Origin: Stichopus chloronotus | Lineage: Eukaryota; Echinodermata; Holothuroidea; Aspidochirotida; Stichopodidae | Direction of reading: 5' to 3' | DNA length: 64,000 nucleotides | NCBI GenBank assembly: GCA_021234535.1 | Contig: CM037833.1 | Location: forward strand, 2,231,217-2,295,216 | Part shown: positions 11,615 to 22,400 of the stretch, one piece after another | How positions within the stretch are numbered: position 1 is the stretch's first letter | Layout of the letters: each line of letters opens with the position of its first letter | The notes under the pieces: generated by a model | The model's input: only the letters and a program-made list of their open reading frames with translations | What the model was told of the DNA's origin: nothing | Databases searched by the model: none | Position numbers and translations under genes: made by a program

Positions 11615-13040
11615 ATGGAGCAAGGCCAGGTGTCCAGGCTACTTGAAGCATCTAACACCAAGCTACTAGGGGATGATGAATCGAAGTCTTTTGTGTTGTC
11701 CGGCGCATCTGGAAAAAGTAGAGCATCAAGTGTACGACTCAGAGGAGCAAGGGTGAAGCAAGAGCTGGCTAAACGAAAGAAGGATCAAGTCATGAAAGAA
11801 AGGGAGTTACGAAGAAAGCTGTTCGAGCTCAGTGAAGAAATTGAACAGTTAAAAATAAACAGCGAGGTGGAAAATGCGAACATTGAAGCTGCTATGTGGC
11901 AAAAGGAAGTCAATGTCCAAGTCAATGGCCCCACCGATGCACAAGCAATACCAGCCGAAGTACAAGAACAACTTGACCTGCTCGCTAGAACTGAAGTATG
12001 GTGCCAGAACATAGGAAACAATTTTCCAGAAGCTGGTACTGTAACCGATCCTCGAGTGCCTGGAGACACGCACGTTAATAATAATAATAATAATGTGGTG
12101 CATGTGAATGATAATAGGCCTAGTCTTAATTATCAGCCCTTACTGCAAGATGCAATGTTAATGTCTATGAACCTTTCCAAACCAGATATTCCAAGGTTTT
12201 CTGGGGACCCGATAGACTATTGGGGTTTTATAAATAATTTTGGAGTAAATATTGCTTAGCGTTTAAATGATGACCGTTTAACATTGTCATATCTGATTCA
12301 GTTTTGCACAGGTAAAGCACATGCTGCCATCGAGAATTGCATCCTGCTAAACCCAGCTTTGGGATATAGGCGTGCTAGAGATATTTTGTATGATCAGTTT
12401 GGCCGCAGCTATGTTGTCTCTCAGGCACACATTAACAAAGTAATAAATCGCAACCCCCTTAGGTCCAGTGACTCCGACGGCCTGTGGGACTTAGCAAGAG
12501 ACATGAGACGCTGCCAAATGACACTATCGCAGATGGGCTACACGGCAGACATGAGTGCCACTGATAATTTGCTGAAGGTTCAAGAGTTGTTACCCCTACA
12601 TGTACAATCCAAATGGGCCGAGGTGGCTTACGATCTGATGGAAGTCCAGACGAGGCCTAGCTTTTCCCACATGACAGAATTCGTTGAAGAAAAGGCAAAA
12701 GTAGCCGGCAATGTATATGGTTAACATGTGGGCAGATCTCAGAAGCCACCCAAGTCAACAGCAATGTCCTGGAAGAGCGACGAAATTATGGCCACATTTT
12801 CTACGCAAAACACCTGTGAAACACAAAACAAGAAGACTTGTCAGTTGTGGGACGCAGAACACAACTTAGAGGACTGTCAGGATTTCAAGAGGAAATCTCT
12901 TGTACAAAGGCTCGCACTTGTAAAGCAGAAGGGCCTTTGCTTCAATTGTCTGAAGAAATCACACACTGCCAGGGCCTGCAGGTCACAAGTGCGATGTAAG
13001 AAAGAAGATTGTAACGGTAAATACCACACATTGGTACATT
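11615..13040 (+). pseudogene. gag: BEL/Pao gag region, broken by two stop codons
   Basis: The frame opens with ATG at 11,615 (after AACTATA). Residues about 45-95 are a charged, Lys/Glu-rich, coiled-coil-like stretch; an (AAT)n run near 12,076 encodes poly-Asn. The capsid-like part follows (LSKPDIPRFSGDP, then LSYLIQFCTGKA). In-frame stops at 12,257-12,259 (TAG) and 12,722-12,724 (TAA) split one continuous frame into three pieces. The third piece has the zinc knuckle CFNCLKKSHTARAC and a trailing HTLVH, as in BEL elements. The frame is cut by the MITE at 13,041. Gag would package the element RNA; this copy cannot make it full length. Confidence 0.85.
13033..13040. repeat. Left 8-bp target-site duplication of the nested MITE
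   Basis: GGTACATT here and GCTACATT at 13,580-13,587 are an 8-bp pair with one mismatch, the target-site length typical of hAT elements. Confidence 0.75.
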
Positions 13041-13579
13041 CAGTGGCGGCGCCAGGATGTCAGACTTGGGGGGGCAAAGTGAGGGCACAGGAAAGTGTTA
13101 GGGGACAAAGGTTTTCGCTCGCAGCGCGAAACCGAGCGCGAAGCGCGAGGCCCTGCGGGTGGCGTCCAGGGGCCCGTAGGGCAACGGGTGGGGTCCAGGG
13201 GCAAAGCCCCGGTGGGTGTCCAGGGGCGAAGCCCCCGTGAAGCTACCTACCCGACCTTCCCTTATGCTGGACAGTAAACATTCCAGAGAAAATTTGTCTT
13301 ACCAGGCTGGCCTACTGTTGAAGTGGCTACGGGCATGATATTAAAACTGGCAGCCTGTGTAACATAAATTAGGCATTAATCAATCATGGTTCCCCGGAAG
13401 CTGTTCTTATTCAGTCAAATGCCAATACATAGTTTTGTGATTAATTTTGGATGAGTACAAGATCTGATTGGGAAGGGTGAGAGCAACTGGGGGGGCAACT
13501 GGGGGGGCAACTGGGGGCAAGGAAAAAATCTGGAGGGGCAAATGCCCCCTCATGCCCCCCCCCCGTAGCGCCGCCACTG
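13041..13579. mobile_element. hAT-type MITE nested in the BEL/Pao gag-pol
   Basis: The ends are inverted copies: CAGTGGCGGCGC on the left and GCGCCGCCACTG on the right. They are flanked by near-identical 8-bp duplications, as in hAT transposons. The 539-bp body is GC-rich and purine-rich, with GGGGCAAAGCCCC-type words and three GGCAACTGGGGGG repeats near 13,482-13,520. It has no transposase and is non-autonomous. Removing element plus one target copy takes out 547 bp (one more than a multiple of three), and this matches exactly the shift from the zinc-knuckle frame to the protease frame. Confidence 0.88.
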
Positions 13580-13587
13580 GCTACATT

Positions 13588-14215
13588 CAGAAAGAAAGTC
13601 AAGCTCTGAGTCCACTCAGCCGACGCCTGGTCAGGAAAATGAGGCAGGTCAACCAGAAGCTACAGTGGTCAACTCTAACCAAATAGAGTGCGAGACTATT
13701 ACAACAAAACGTCAAGTAAGTCTCAGGGTTTTGCAGGTAAGAGTGACATATCGAAACAAAGAGGTAACAACTTGGGCTATGCTTGATGACGGTAGCGATG
13801 TATCTCTCTGTGAGCAAAGCCTGGCAGATGATTTAGGGCGTCAAGAAAAGGTTGAAACCATTCATTTTAAATACAGTTACTAATCCTGGGACAAATATGA
13901 AGGGCATGGAAGCCAGCATAACTGTGAAGGCTATGACTGATGACGAAGAGATCGCCATTCCGAGCGTCTTGACAGTAAATCGTTTACCCGTTTGTGACAG
14001 AAGTATTCCCCAAAGAGGGGATATCGATTTGTGGCCCCAACGGACAAAGCAGATATAAGACTTCTAGTGGGCAGCGATACTTCTGACGCCTTCTGGGTGT
14101 TAGAGGAAAGAAGAGAACGTAGGAAGGAACCATATGCCATACGACCTACTCTCGGATGGACAGTAATGGGTCCCATGTCAAAGGCCAAACAAGACACCTT
14201 TTAGGTGAGTAACAT
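13588..14215 (+). pseudogene. pol: BEL/Pao aspartic protease region, frameshifted
   Basis: The frame from 13,588 carries the retropepsin-like AMLDDGSDVSLC with a DDGS active-site variant seen in the BEL protease family. A frameshift near 13,870 moves the reading to a second frame ending at 14,058. A further shift gives LLVGSDTSDAFWVLEERR and GWTVMGP, the usual BEL sequence after the protease, then a stop near 14,202. The protease would process gag-pol; it is inactivated here by the shifts. Confidence 0.8.
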
Positions 14216-15586
14216 CTCGTTAGACGATGAACTCCATTCTCAGTTGAGAAGATTTTGGGAAACTGGACTACGATGTTGAAGAGTGTAAAGAAGGATTTGG
14301 TCTTTCAGTAAAGGACAAGAAAGCCATTACTATTATGGATGATGCAGCGAGACTAGTTGAAGGTCACTATCAGATAGGGTTGCCATGGCGCTATAGCCTT
14401 CCCACACTTCCCGACAACTACCAGTTCGCCCACTCAAGGCTCCGTCAACTTAAAGGAAGACTGCAGAGAGATGAAATACTCTATGAACAGTACAAGAAGA
14501 CAATGAACGACTACATAGACAAAGGAAACGCGAAGGAGGTAGAAGACCAGCAGAAGACCGAAGTAGGACCAGTATGGTATCTGCCTCACCATCCTGTCAA
14601 GCACCCGATGAAACCTGAAAAGGTTCGAGTAGAATTTGACTGTGATGCAAAATTCAAACGGTGTCTCTAAATAGCCAACTATTGCAAGGGCCCGAGTTTA
14701 CGAACAAGCTGGTAGGAGTCTTGATGCGTTTCCGCCAAGAAGCAGTCGCCATTGCAGTAGACATTGAAGGCATGTTTCATCAATTCAAAGTGTTACCTAG
14801 AGATGCAGACGCATTGAGATTCCTTTGGTGGAAGAATGGCGACATAAGCAACCCACCCGAGGTATACAAGATGCACGTTCACCTATTCGGGGCCACATCT
14901 TTGCCCAGTTGCGCAGGCTATGCGCTCCGTAAAACAGTAGACGACAGAATTTCCAGCAGATGTTAAGCAAACAGTGCTCGAAAATTTTTATGTGGATGAC
15001 TGTCTGAAATCCGTTGCAAGTGTAGAAGAAGGAAAGCGAATTATCCACCAGTTGTGCAAGCTACTGAAGAAGGGTAGCTTCAGACTTACAAAGTGGGTGA
15101 GAAACAACAAAGATGTCCTAGCAGTGCTACCGCCGTCGGAAAGAGCCGCATCTTTCATCGACCTCGACTTGAATCTCTTACCAATCGAGCGGACTCTCGG
15201 AGTTTGGTGGGACATGGATGCAGATGTGTTCCGCTTCAAAGAGTTCCCTAAGGATGTTCCCCCAACAAGAAGAGGTGTTTTGTCAGCAACTAGCTCCGTG
15301 TACGATCCACTAGGTTTCGTAGCTCCTTTCTTTCGTCTTAAGAGCAAAAATACTTCTCCAAGATTTGTGCGCTGCTGGCAGGGGTTGGGATGAACCCGTG
15401 GAAGACGAAGAGCTCAGATGCTGGCAGGACTGGAACCTTGAACTGCCAATGTCGACATCAGTTCAGAGAACCTAAGAGGAAAAGGTTGAACTCCACGTAT
15501 TCTGTGATGCTTGAGAAAGAGCATACGCGGCATGTGCGTATATCAGAAATGGGACAGATGATGGACAATTCTATTGCTCGTTTTTA
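14216..15586 (+). pseudogene. pol: BEL/Pao reverse transcriptase and start of RNase H, several frameshifts
   Basis: Pieces in different frames follow in order. 14,335-14,670 covers the N-terminal RT ([30 protein letters not shown]). 14,661-14,966 has the palm ([15 protein letters not shown], then FLWW and [10 protein letters not shown]). 14,974-15,393 has the catalytic YVDDCLKS and the thumb/connection (TKWVRNN, YDPLGFVAPF). About 15,393-15,586 holds a mixed-frame stretch including HVFCDAS-like RNase H sequence. Frameshifts near 14,660, 14,955 and after 15,390 prevent a full product. The order and motifs are diagnostic of BEL/Pao rather than Gypsy or Copia. Confidence 0.85.
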
Positions 15587-17344
15587 ATGGGCAAGACAAG
15601 GTTATGTCCGCTAAAGAAGCTTACGATTCCCAGATTAGAGCTTTGCGCAGCCGTGTTGGCCGTGAAGTTAGGACAGATCATTCAAGAAGAAATGAAGTTA
15701 CCAAGTCATAATATTACTTACTGGTCTGATTCAACGTCAGTGCTTCAGTACATAAACAACGAAAGCAGGCGATTTCGAACCTTTGTGGCAAACAGAATCG
15801 CTAAGATTCATGAGCTGAGCCAGAAGTCACAGTGGAGGCACATTGATACTTCAAACAACCCTGCTGACGATGGGTCCCGCGGTCTTTCAGCAAACAGAAT
15901 TGGACGTTGGCTGAAGGGACCAACATTTCTGGGAATGGACGAAGCCGACTGGCCCACTGGGCCAACAATTCTAAGCAAAGATGGGATGAAAGCCGACTTG
16001 AAGGATGATCCTGAAGTAAAAGAAAGGCAAGTGTATGTAACAGTCTTAGTCGACATCGTCAGTGAATTGTTCTTGCGATATTCGTCATGCGAACGCCTGA
16101 AGAGAGGAGTTGCATGGATACCACGATTTAAGAAATTTCTGATGTCGAAGACAGAGGGGACCACAATGACTGACAGGAAGGATCTCACAGCACAAGAACT
16201 TCAAATCGAAGAAAATGCAGTTATTGGACATGTTCAAAGGCGGTCCTTCAAAGTTGAGTTCTTAGGTGAGACCAAGGGCAAAAGAAACCAGAGTTCGTTG
16301 GAGAAGCTAGACCCGGCGATCCGAGATGGACTGTTACGAGTGGGTGTGAGATTGAGTAAGGCTCCTATTCCAGATGACGCAAAGCATCCACTGATCCTAC
16401 CCAGTGATCATCACGTTACACGGTTGTTGATTGTTCACCACCATCAGAACGTTGGACCATTTTTGGTCAAAGTAGGACGAAGCATGGTAAAAAAATATGG
16501 GTGTATTTTCACTCGTTTGGCAAGTAGAGCAGTGCACCTTGAATTATCTCATTCATTAGACACCAAATCCTTCATCCACGCCCTTGGAAGATTTATAAAT
16601 AGGCGAGGCCACCCACAGAAAATATTCAGTGACAACGGGTCCAATTTTAAGAGCGCTAACAAGGAGCTGAAGCAGAACCTAGCGACCTTGAAGGAAGACA
16701 AGGTAGGACGCTTCCTGGTTCAGAGAGGAATTGAGTGGGAATTTAACCCACCCGGGGCGAGCCATATGGGAGGAATATGGGAGAGGGTGATTCGGTCAGT
16801 GAGGAAGATTCTAGGAAGTTTGCTGAGTCAGCAGAGCATAACGGATAAAGCCCTATCAACTTTAATGACGGAGGTAGAAGCCGTACTCAATGGGAGGCCC
16901 CTCACACCCCGGAGGATGGATCCTACGGATGAAGAATCAGTAACTCCCAACCATTTGATGTTGCTACGAGGCAATCGTAACGTGTCTCCAGGAATCTTTA
17001 CAAAGGAAGATGGCTACAATCACAAACGCTCGCGGCAAGTCCAGTACCTATCGGACCAGTTCTGGAAGCGCTGGGTTAAGGAATACCTTCCTCTTCTACA
17101 GACCAGGCAGCGCCGGACAAGACGAAGGGAAAATTTTGCAGTTGGCGATTTAGTGCTTGTCGCTGATGACCACTCGCCGAGAGGTCACTGGCCTTTGGGG
17201 TTGATTGTGAAAATTTATCCAGACAAACGGGGGTATGTCAGACAGGTAGAGGTAAAATTGGTGCCAAGTTTTTTAAGGGACCCATCTCCAAACTTTGCTT
17301 ATTGGAGGCGAATGTATCGCGCTCTTAGTGCGCTCGTCGCGTGA
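15587..17344 (+). pseudogene. pol: BEL/Pao RNase H and integrase, 585-codon frame with internal deletion
   Basis: The longest open frame in the window. Residues about 10-100 are RNase H (LTIPRLELCAAV, YWSDSTSVLQYI, NNPADDGSRG). Around residue 283 the integrase His pair of the zinc-binding domain (HHHQNVG) runs straight into GPFLVK, which normally follows the first catalytic Asp. The zinc-binding Cys pair and that Asp are missing in an in-frame deletion. The second Asp (SDNGSNF, about residue 347) and the Glu (GIWERV, about 394) remain. Residues about 515-570 (GDLVLV, GHWPLG) are the C-terminal domain typical of BEL integrases. The frame is open but the enzyme should be inactive. Confidence 0.88.
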
Positions 17345-17563
17345 TGCTTAGATAAGGGCTATGCCTAAAGCGACTTTTTGTCTAGTTCATGTATTGTTCT
17401 ATTTGAAGGCGATATCTTGTGATAACAAGTTTTTAACTCTAGATTGACAAGTTGAAATGTTGATATTATGTTACCAGTGATTGCGTGTTTAGTATTACTT
17501 GGGTTCAGCGTGCAAATGCCGATTTGTAGAAGAACGTCTTAAAGGGGCGAAGACATTGGGGCC

Positions 17564-18030
17564 GGTTATATAACAGCATGACAGTTTGTACAGCGCCACC
17601 ATTTTTGTTTCTCTCGATAAGAACGATTACGATATAAGTCACGTTAAAAGAAGTTCCAAAATAGTTTGAAGATTTCACCTGATTTTACCTTGTTTCCTTG
17701 GTTATCAGACAGTTGCTGAGTCTACCAATGTTTCAAACTTTATTTCCTACAAAGGATTAGCTCACTACTGCATGTTATTACTCCTTAACGTCGAAGTAAA
17801 AAGTTTGACTATCATGCGGGGCCGTCATAGACTAATAATTGTGTATCAGATATTATTCGTACGTTCTCTATTAAGCATGTAGGGAGGGCCTTTTATTCTC
17901 AGTTTCATGCATGTTTTCTTGGCCTGTTTATTTAGCTAAATCTTTCAGCATGAATGAATTATATGTAGTACCATGTAGTTAAACGAACAGCGTCCATGTG
18001 TACGCTCCTGTTAGTTCATGTGTAATGCTG
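17564..18030 (+). repeat. 3' LTR of the BEL/Pao element, truncated
   Basis: It starts after the purine-rich stretch 17,541-17,565 (AAAGGGGCGAAGACATTGGG), a likely polypurine tract, and matches the 5' LTR for about 460 bp up to ATGCT near 18,030. It then diverges into unrelated sequence, missing the second half of the 5' LTR. One extra 15-bp stretch (around 17,860-17,875) is present only here. Confidence 0.8.
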
Positions 18031-18235
18031 GGTACTTTTTTTCGTTTATTCTCTACGCCAAAGTTCTCCGTTTACTGCACTACGGGGGCTGTGCGTTCTT
18101 TTGTTTCGCGCAAGTGCTCAATTTAGTGTCTTACTATTCCCAAGAATCTGTGCCAAGTGAGCCTTGCTGAACTCTAGAAATTTAATATCTATGGTGGGAA
18201 CCAGGCGATCGGTTCGCTCTCGTCGGTTGCTTCAA

Positions 18236-18612
18236 AGGCCCCGAAATAGAAGTCCGGATGTGCGCTTGCCTTTGGAACAAAGGGAAGGAGTCGATGTTTA
18301 CTGGCAACGGTTGTTAGGGGACGTAAACAACGATGGATTTCCCAGACTCCTCGACTCCTGCTGAAGCCAGGAATAGAAGTCCGGATGTGCGCTTGCCTTT
18401 GGAACAAAGGAAAGAAGCCGATGTTTACTGGCAACGGTTGTTAGGGGACGTCAACAGCGATGGTTTTCCCAGACTTATAGACTCTGTCGGAGGCCCGGGG
18501 AGAAGTCCCAGGTGCCTATCTGCCCTGGGAAGAAGCCTACGAGTCAATGTTTGCTGGCAACTGTTGCTAGGGGAGGTAAACATTGCCAGTTTCCCGGGAT
18601 CGTCGAGATCTA
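18236..18612. repeat. Tandem array A, about 127-bp unit, three copies
   Basis: AGAAGTCC starts near 18,247, 18,375 and 18,501, giving spacings of 128 and 126 bp. Shared landmarks per unit are TGCGCTTGCCTTTGGAAC, ATGTTTACTGGCAACGGTTG and TTAGGGGACGT. The third copy is more diverged. The array is GC-richer than the surroundings, and no gene is supported. Confidence 0.85.
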
Positions 18613-18799
18613 CCGCCACGGTATCGCCACGTGACCAAAGGCAGCGGGAAACAGAAGGTATAAAACGCCTGTCTGACTGGGCATGAACGGGGCAGTCAGA
18701 CAGGGTCAGAGCCAGCGTCGTACGAGAGACCCAGACCTTGAAGTCAGAAGAGAATTACTGGAACTGCTGGTTCAACGTTAGCGTTAGCGTAAAGGTAAT
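18613..18799. other. Spacer between tandem arrays A and B
   Basis: GC-richer single-copy sequence with no open frame or motif I recognise. It separates two unrelated arrays. Confidence 0.5.
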
Positions 18800-19010
18800 C
18801 AATAGGATTTGCCGTGAGACATTCGTTCATCGTTAGCGACCACAGTGCATCTATAGGACTTGCGGTCGGCCATTTCTTTATCGTAAGCGACCACAGTACA
18901 TCTATAGGACCTGCGGTCGGCCATTTGCTTATCGTTAGCGATCACAGTGCATCTATAGGACTTGCGGTCGGCCATTTGTTTATCGCTAGCGACTACACTG
19001 TATCCATAGG
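18800..19010. repeat. Tandem array B, 51-bp unit, about four copies
   Basis: AGCGA landmarks lie at 18,835, 18,886, 18,937 and 18,988, exactly 51 bp apart. The unit holds CACAGTGCATCTATAGGAC and TTGCGGTCGGCCATTT. As 51 is a multiple of three, frames stay open on both strands with a 17-residue period, which explains the ORFs here without a gene. Confidence 0.9.
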
Positions 19011-19405
19011 ACGCCAGCGCTTGTGGACGAGAGGATTGCTGTCCCAGACGTTCGACAACCGGTACACGGCTAGACGCCAGCGCTTGTGAACGAGGGGGAT
19101 TGCTGTCCCAGACATTTGACAACCGGTGCACAACTAGACGCCAGCGCTTGTGGACGAGGGGATTGCTGTCTCAGACGTTGGGCAACCTGTACACAGGTAG
19201 ACGCCAGCGCTTGTGGACGAGGGGATTGCTGTCCCAGACGTTGGACAACCGGGGCACGACTAGACGCCGGCGCTTGTGAACGAGGGGGATTGCTGTCCCA
19301 GACATTGGACAACCGGTGCACAACTAGACGCCAGCGCTTGTGGACGAGGGGATTGCTGTCTCAGACGTTGGGCAACCTGTTCACAGGTAGACGCCAGCGG
19401 TTGTG
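19011..19405. repeat. Tandem array C, 63-64-bp unit, six copies, with a three-unit higher-order pattern
   Basis: ACGCC(A/G)GCG starts at 19,011, 19,074, 19,138, 19,201, 19,264, 19,328 and 19,391. Variants recur every third unit: GTGAACGAGGGGG with GGTGCACAAC at 19,074 and 19,264, and CTCAGACGTTGGGCAACCTG at 19,138 and 19,328. This gives a 190-bp higher-order repeat. The array abuts array B directly. Confidence 0.9.
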
Positions 19406-19489
19406 GGTCCCAGATATTCTGCTAGATGGGCCCTCTCTGTGGCTCACACGCGGTCACGGTATGGAAGCCAGTAAAGTGCAACAGCATTA

Positions 19490-22400
19490 GTGATGACATC
19501 TTGGGCTGTCAAAATTATTATGCATTTCTTTATTATACTTGTTGACAAAGTCATAGACAGCCATAACCAGACAAATTTATAGCATCTTTTATCGCAATTT
19601 GCCTAAGTAATATCATCTCCTGCAAATTGTACTGGTAGTTTCTTAATTAAAACAAATATTATTCAACAGAATGTTAGCGGTTGGTTACGGTCAAAAAAGG
19701 TGTTTGACCAAAGACCTTTTCGGAAAGTATCCGTAAATGACTCAGGGAAGTCAACTACCGTCGTTGAAGACTTTACACTTAGACTTTACATGTAGATTTA
19801 GTTGCTGATTTTTGAATTACAGTTATTTGAATCTGTCGATATCGAGTTTTTAGACAATCTGGAAATCAGCTGCTGCTTAGAACACAAATTTTTACCGTAA
19901 CAAAGCGGAGTATTGGACATCTAAATTAATATATGCTAGCCCTATTTTTCTTTTTTCTTGTGCCACTGTCCAGTGTAGCATCTTGAATTTTCACATCGTT
20001 AGACTGAGCACATGGTTGTTCAGGAGAATTTGACATTTTTGCGCTATCGCTATGTTCTTGCGATGTAATTGACTAACATTCGGGGTCCCGTTTTTATTCA
20101 TACATTCCTCATTGCATTTTATTAAAGTAAATATATAAACAATGATAACAATACTCGTCTTTTCTTTGACTTAAGACGCCGACAATCACTTTTGCTTGCA
20201 CAGACACACAATGGCTTCCAGGTTTCTTTTACCTACCGTCTAGGAAGCATCATGATGATATTGTGACAGGATCCACACACATACAGACAAACGTCTACCC
20301 CCTCCCCCATACATACACACACAAACACCCACCCACACACCCACAAACCCGTAATAAGAGTCTCAAGACGGATCCACACTCAGTCTGATTCATGCACTTC
20401 CAGATTATTCTGAAAAGAAGGGTAAGGTTAGCTCTGGTTACTCTCTAAAGACGCTCTCTCCCAGCTAAAAATAAGTTTGAGATCCTTAGCCAAACTCAAA
20501 TATAATTAACAGAAGTTCTATGGTGTACGTTTTCCGTGAATGTTTAGTAGTAGGGGACACCAAAAGAATTCTCAAGGTTTAACCATAAATGTGTCACGGG
20601 AGGGTCTACACGAATTTTACATTTCAAATAATTCTCAATGAACAAAAAGGGGTGACATATCCGCTACACAGCTTTTTATCCAATCGTGCTTAGGAGGTAA
20701 GTTTTAAATTTCCACACTTTTAGATGAAGGTCCAGGAATTGTCGATTACATTCATAGGGGGTATATCCGACGACCTTTACTTACGTAACTCTTGAAAAAC
20801 ATGGTCTGATAAGGCTGAATCATTCTAAAGGATTTTGAGCTTGGATTTTCAAAGAATTTTATATCTCTTACTCTTAGTGAAGTAATTATAACATTTGCAA
20901 TTAATATAGAAAACGCAAAAAGCAAAACACTTTCTACACTTGGGACTCTTATTGCTGGAGAGGACCTAGACAACTCAACGGACCCTTTATCACACACTTC
21001 GGCAGACCCGTTGAGACATTAAACCTTTTGCAATACCTGATAGGACGCTTCCCAAAATCCTTTTTTTTTAAATTTCGTCAGTCCAAAGGGTGTCATACGG
21101 CTTCCCTCAAAGGAATTTTTCAATTGGGTTGAGCACGAATATGTAACTTTTACGTAATACATCCACAGGTATATTCCATGAGAACTTAAGGGCGATGTTT
21201 CACAACTATATCCCTCAAGCCAGTTCATGCAGTTTTGTGCAATTTCCCAGCAACCAATCAGGTTCGTCTCTTTCAAACTGTGGTGTGTTATGGTAGACGG
21301 TGACACAATCATTCTTTTATTCAAAAACAGATTGAAATCTATCAATTTGGTCATTTCAAAAAGGTCAGTCTCATCGTTGTCCTAAATTTAAACACAGTTT
21401 TGGTTAATTCTTTTCAAGTTCATATCTTCAAGATGCATTTTGCATCGTCCATAACACTGCAAAATGAATGACGCATTTTAAGAACAATCTCTAAAAGCAG
21501 GTGCTGTAATACTTAAAACATTGCATTTAAAGAAATTATTGGAATCAAGTGTTTACACCGTTTTAGCCACAAACTGGGCAAAGGAGATTTCTACATTCTC
21601 AACAGCGATGTCGGAAAGCTTACTGAGACAAAGGCAGTGGGTGTTAACGATTTGTACATTGAAAACGTTTTCATGTTTTATGTATTTTATCAATACCTAA
21701 TTTTGAATTTACTGAATCACTAAAGGTATCCTCCACCAACCTGAAGACTTAACATAATATATGTAATTCTTTACTGTTCTATCAGTTTAACATAAATATT
21801 TTACCAGAGCAAGCTTCCTTAAATGTGAAATAACGCTTTGAAAGTTGGACTTCAGCACGAGACTGAAATGTGTGACGTAGAACCGACGAATACAGTTTTC
21901 CATCTTTTGCACTCTTCCTGTTTCTGACAAGGTCTGGAATGCAAAAACTCTTTCGTTCAGAGATTATAAATACCCCATGAATGTCTACATTCAGTAAGAT
22001 ACATTCAGTAAGATAACTAATCAACTATTCCTTAAGCAATTAGGTAGCTCCCAACAATGCTTTCAAAGGTAGGTATATGCCACTCCTTGGGGAAACAAAG
22101 GTTTTATCACCAAATAAGAGATCAGAACAGCACTGTAACCCACAGCTTGAGATAAAAATCAAGGGCAATGTTCAAATTACATTTGTCGGTACTACGTCAC
22201 AACCGATTGATTTCTAGCAACAGGCTCGTACCTCGAATATTTACAAAAATAATTCATTTGGCGTATTCTTTGAAATATTTCCTGAAACTGAGAATGATGT
22301 CTTGCCTACAATAATGTTTCCATCTTTTTAAGAGACATGAGAAGCGATGGTGGAGAATCCCTTTAAGTACTCCTTACACTTTACATTTTGGCCATACAGG

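Larger units (their letters stand above)
10732..18030 (+). mobile_element. Degenerate BEL/Pao LTR retrotransposon
   Basis: Two direct repeats, 10,732 onward and 17,564-18,030, flank a gag-pol region in the BEL/Pao order: gag with CCHC zinc knuckle, aspartic protease, reverse transcriptase with YVDD, RNase H, integrase, and a basic C-terminal domain after the integrase. The reading frame is broken by two stops in gag, several frameshifts in protease/RT, a nested MITE and an internal deletion in the integrase. The two LTR copies differ at roughly 20 places plus a small indel over about 430 bp, so the insertion is not recent. This copy cannot be autonomous. Confidence 0.92.

Noticed and set aside
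18799..19490. Long ORFs on both strands (up to 134 codons)
   Set aside because: Produced by tandem arrays B and C, whose 51- and 63-bp units are multiples of three, so frames stay open by arithmetic.
21019..21354. 111-codon minus-strand ORF with several Cys and Trp residues
   Set aside because: No recognised family, no splice context and no duplicate; within chance length for AT-rich DNA.
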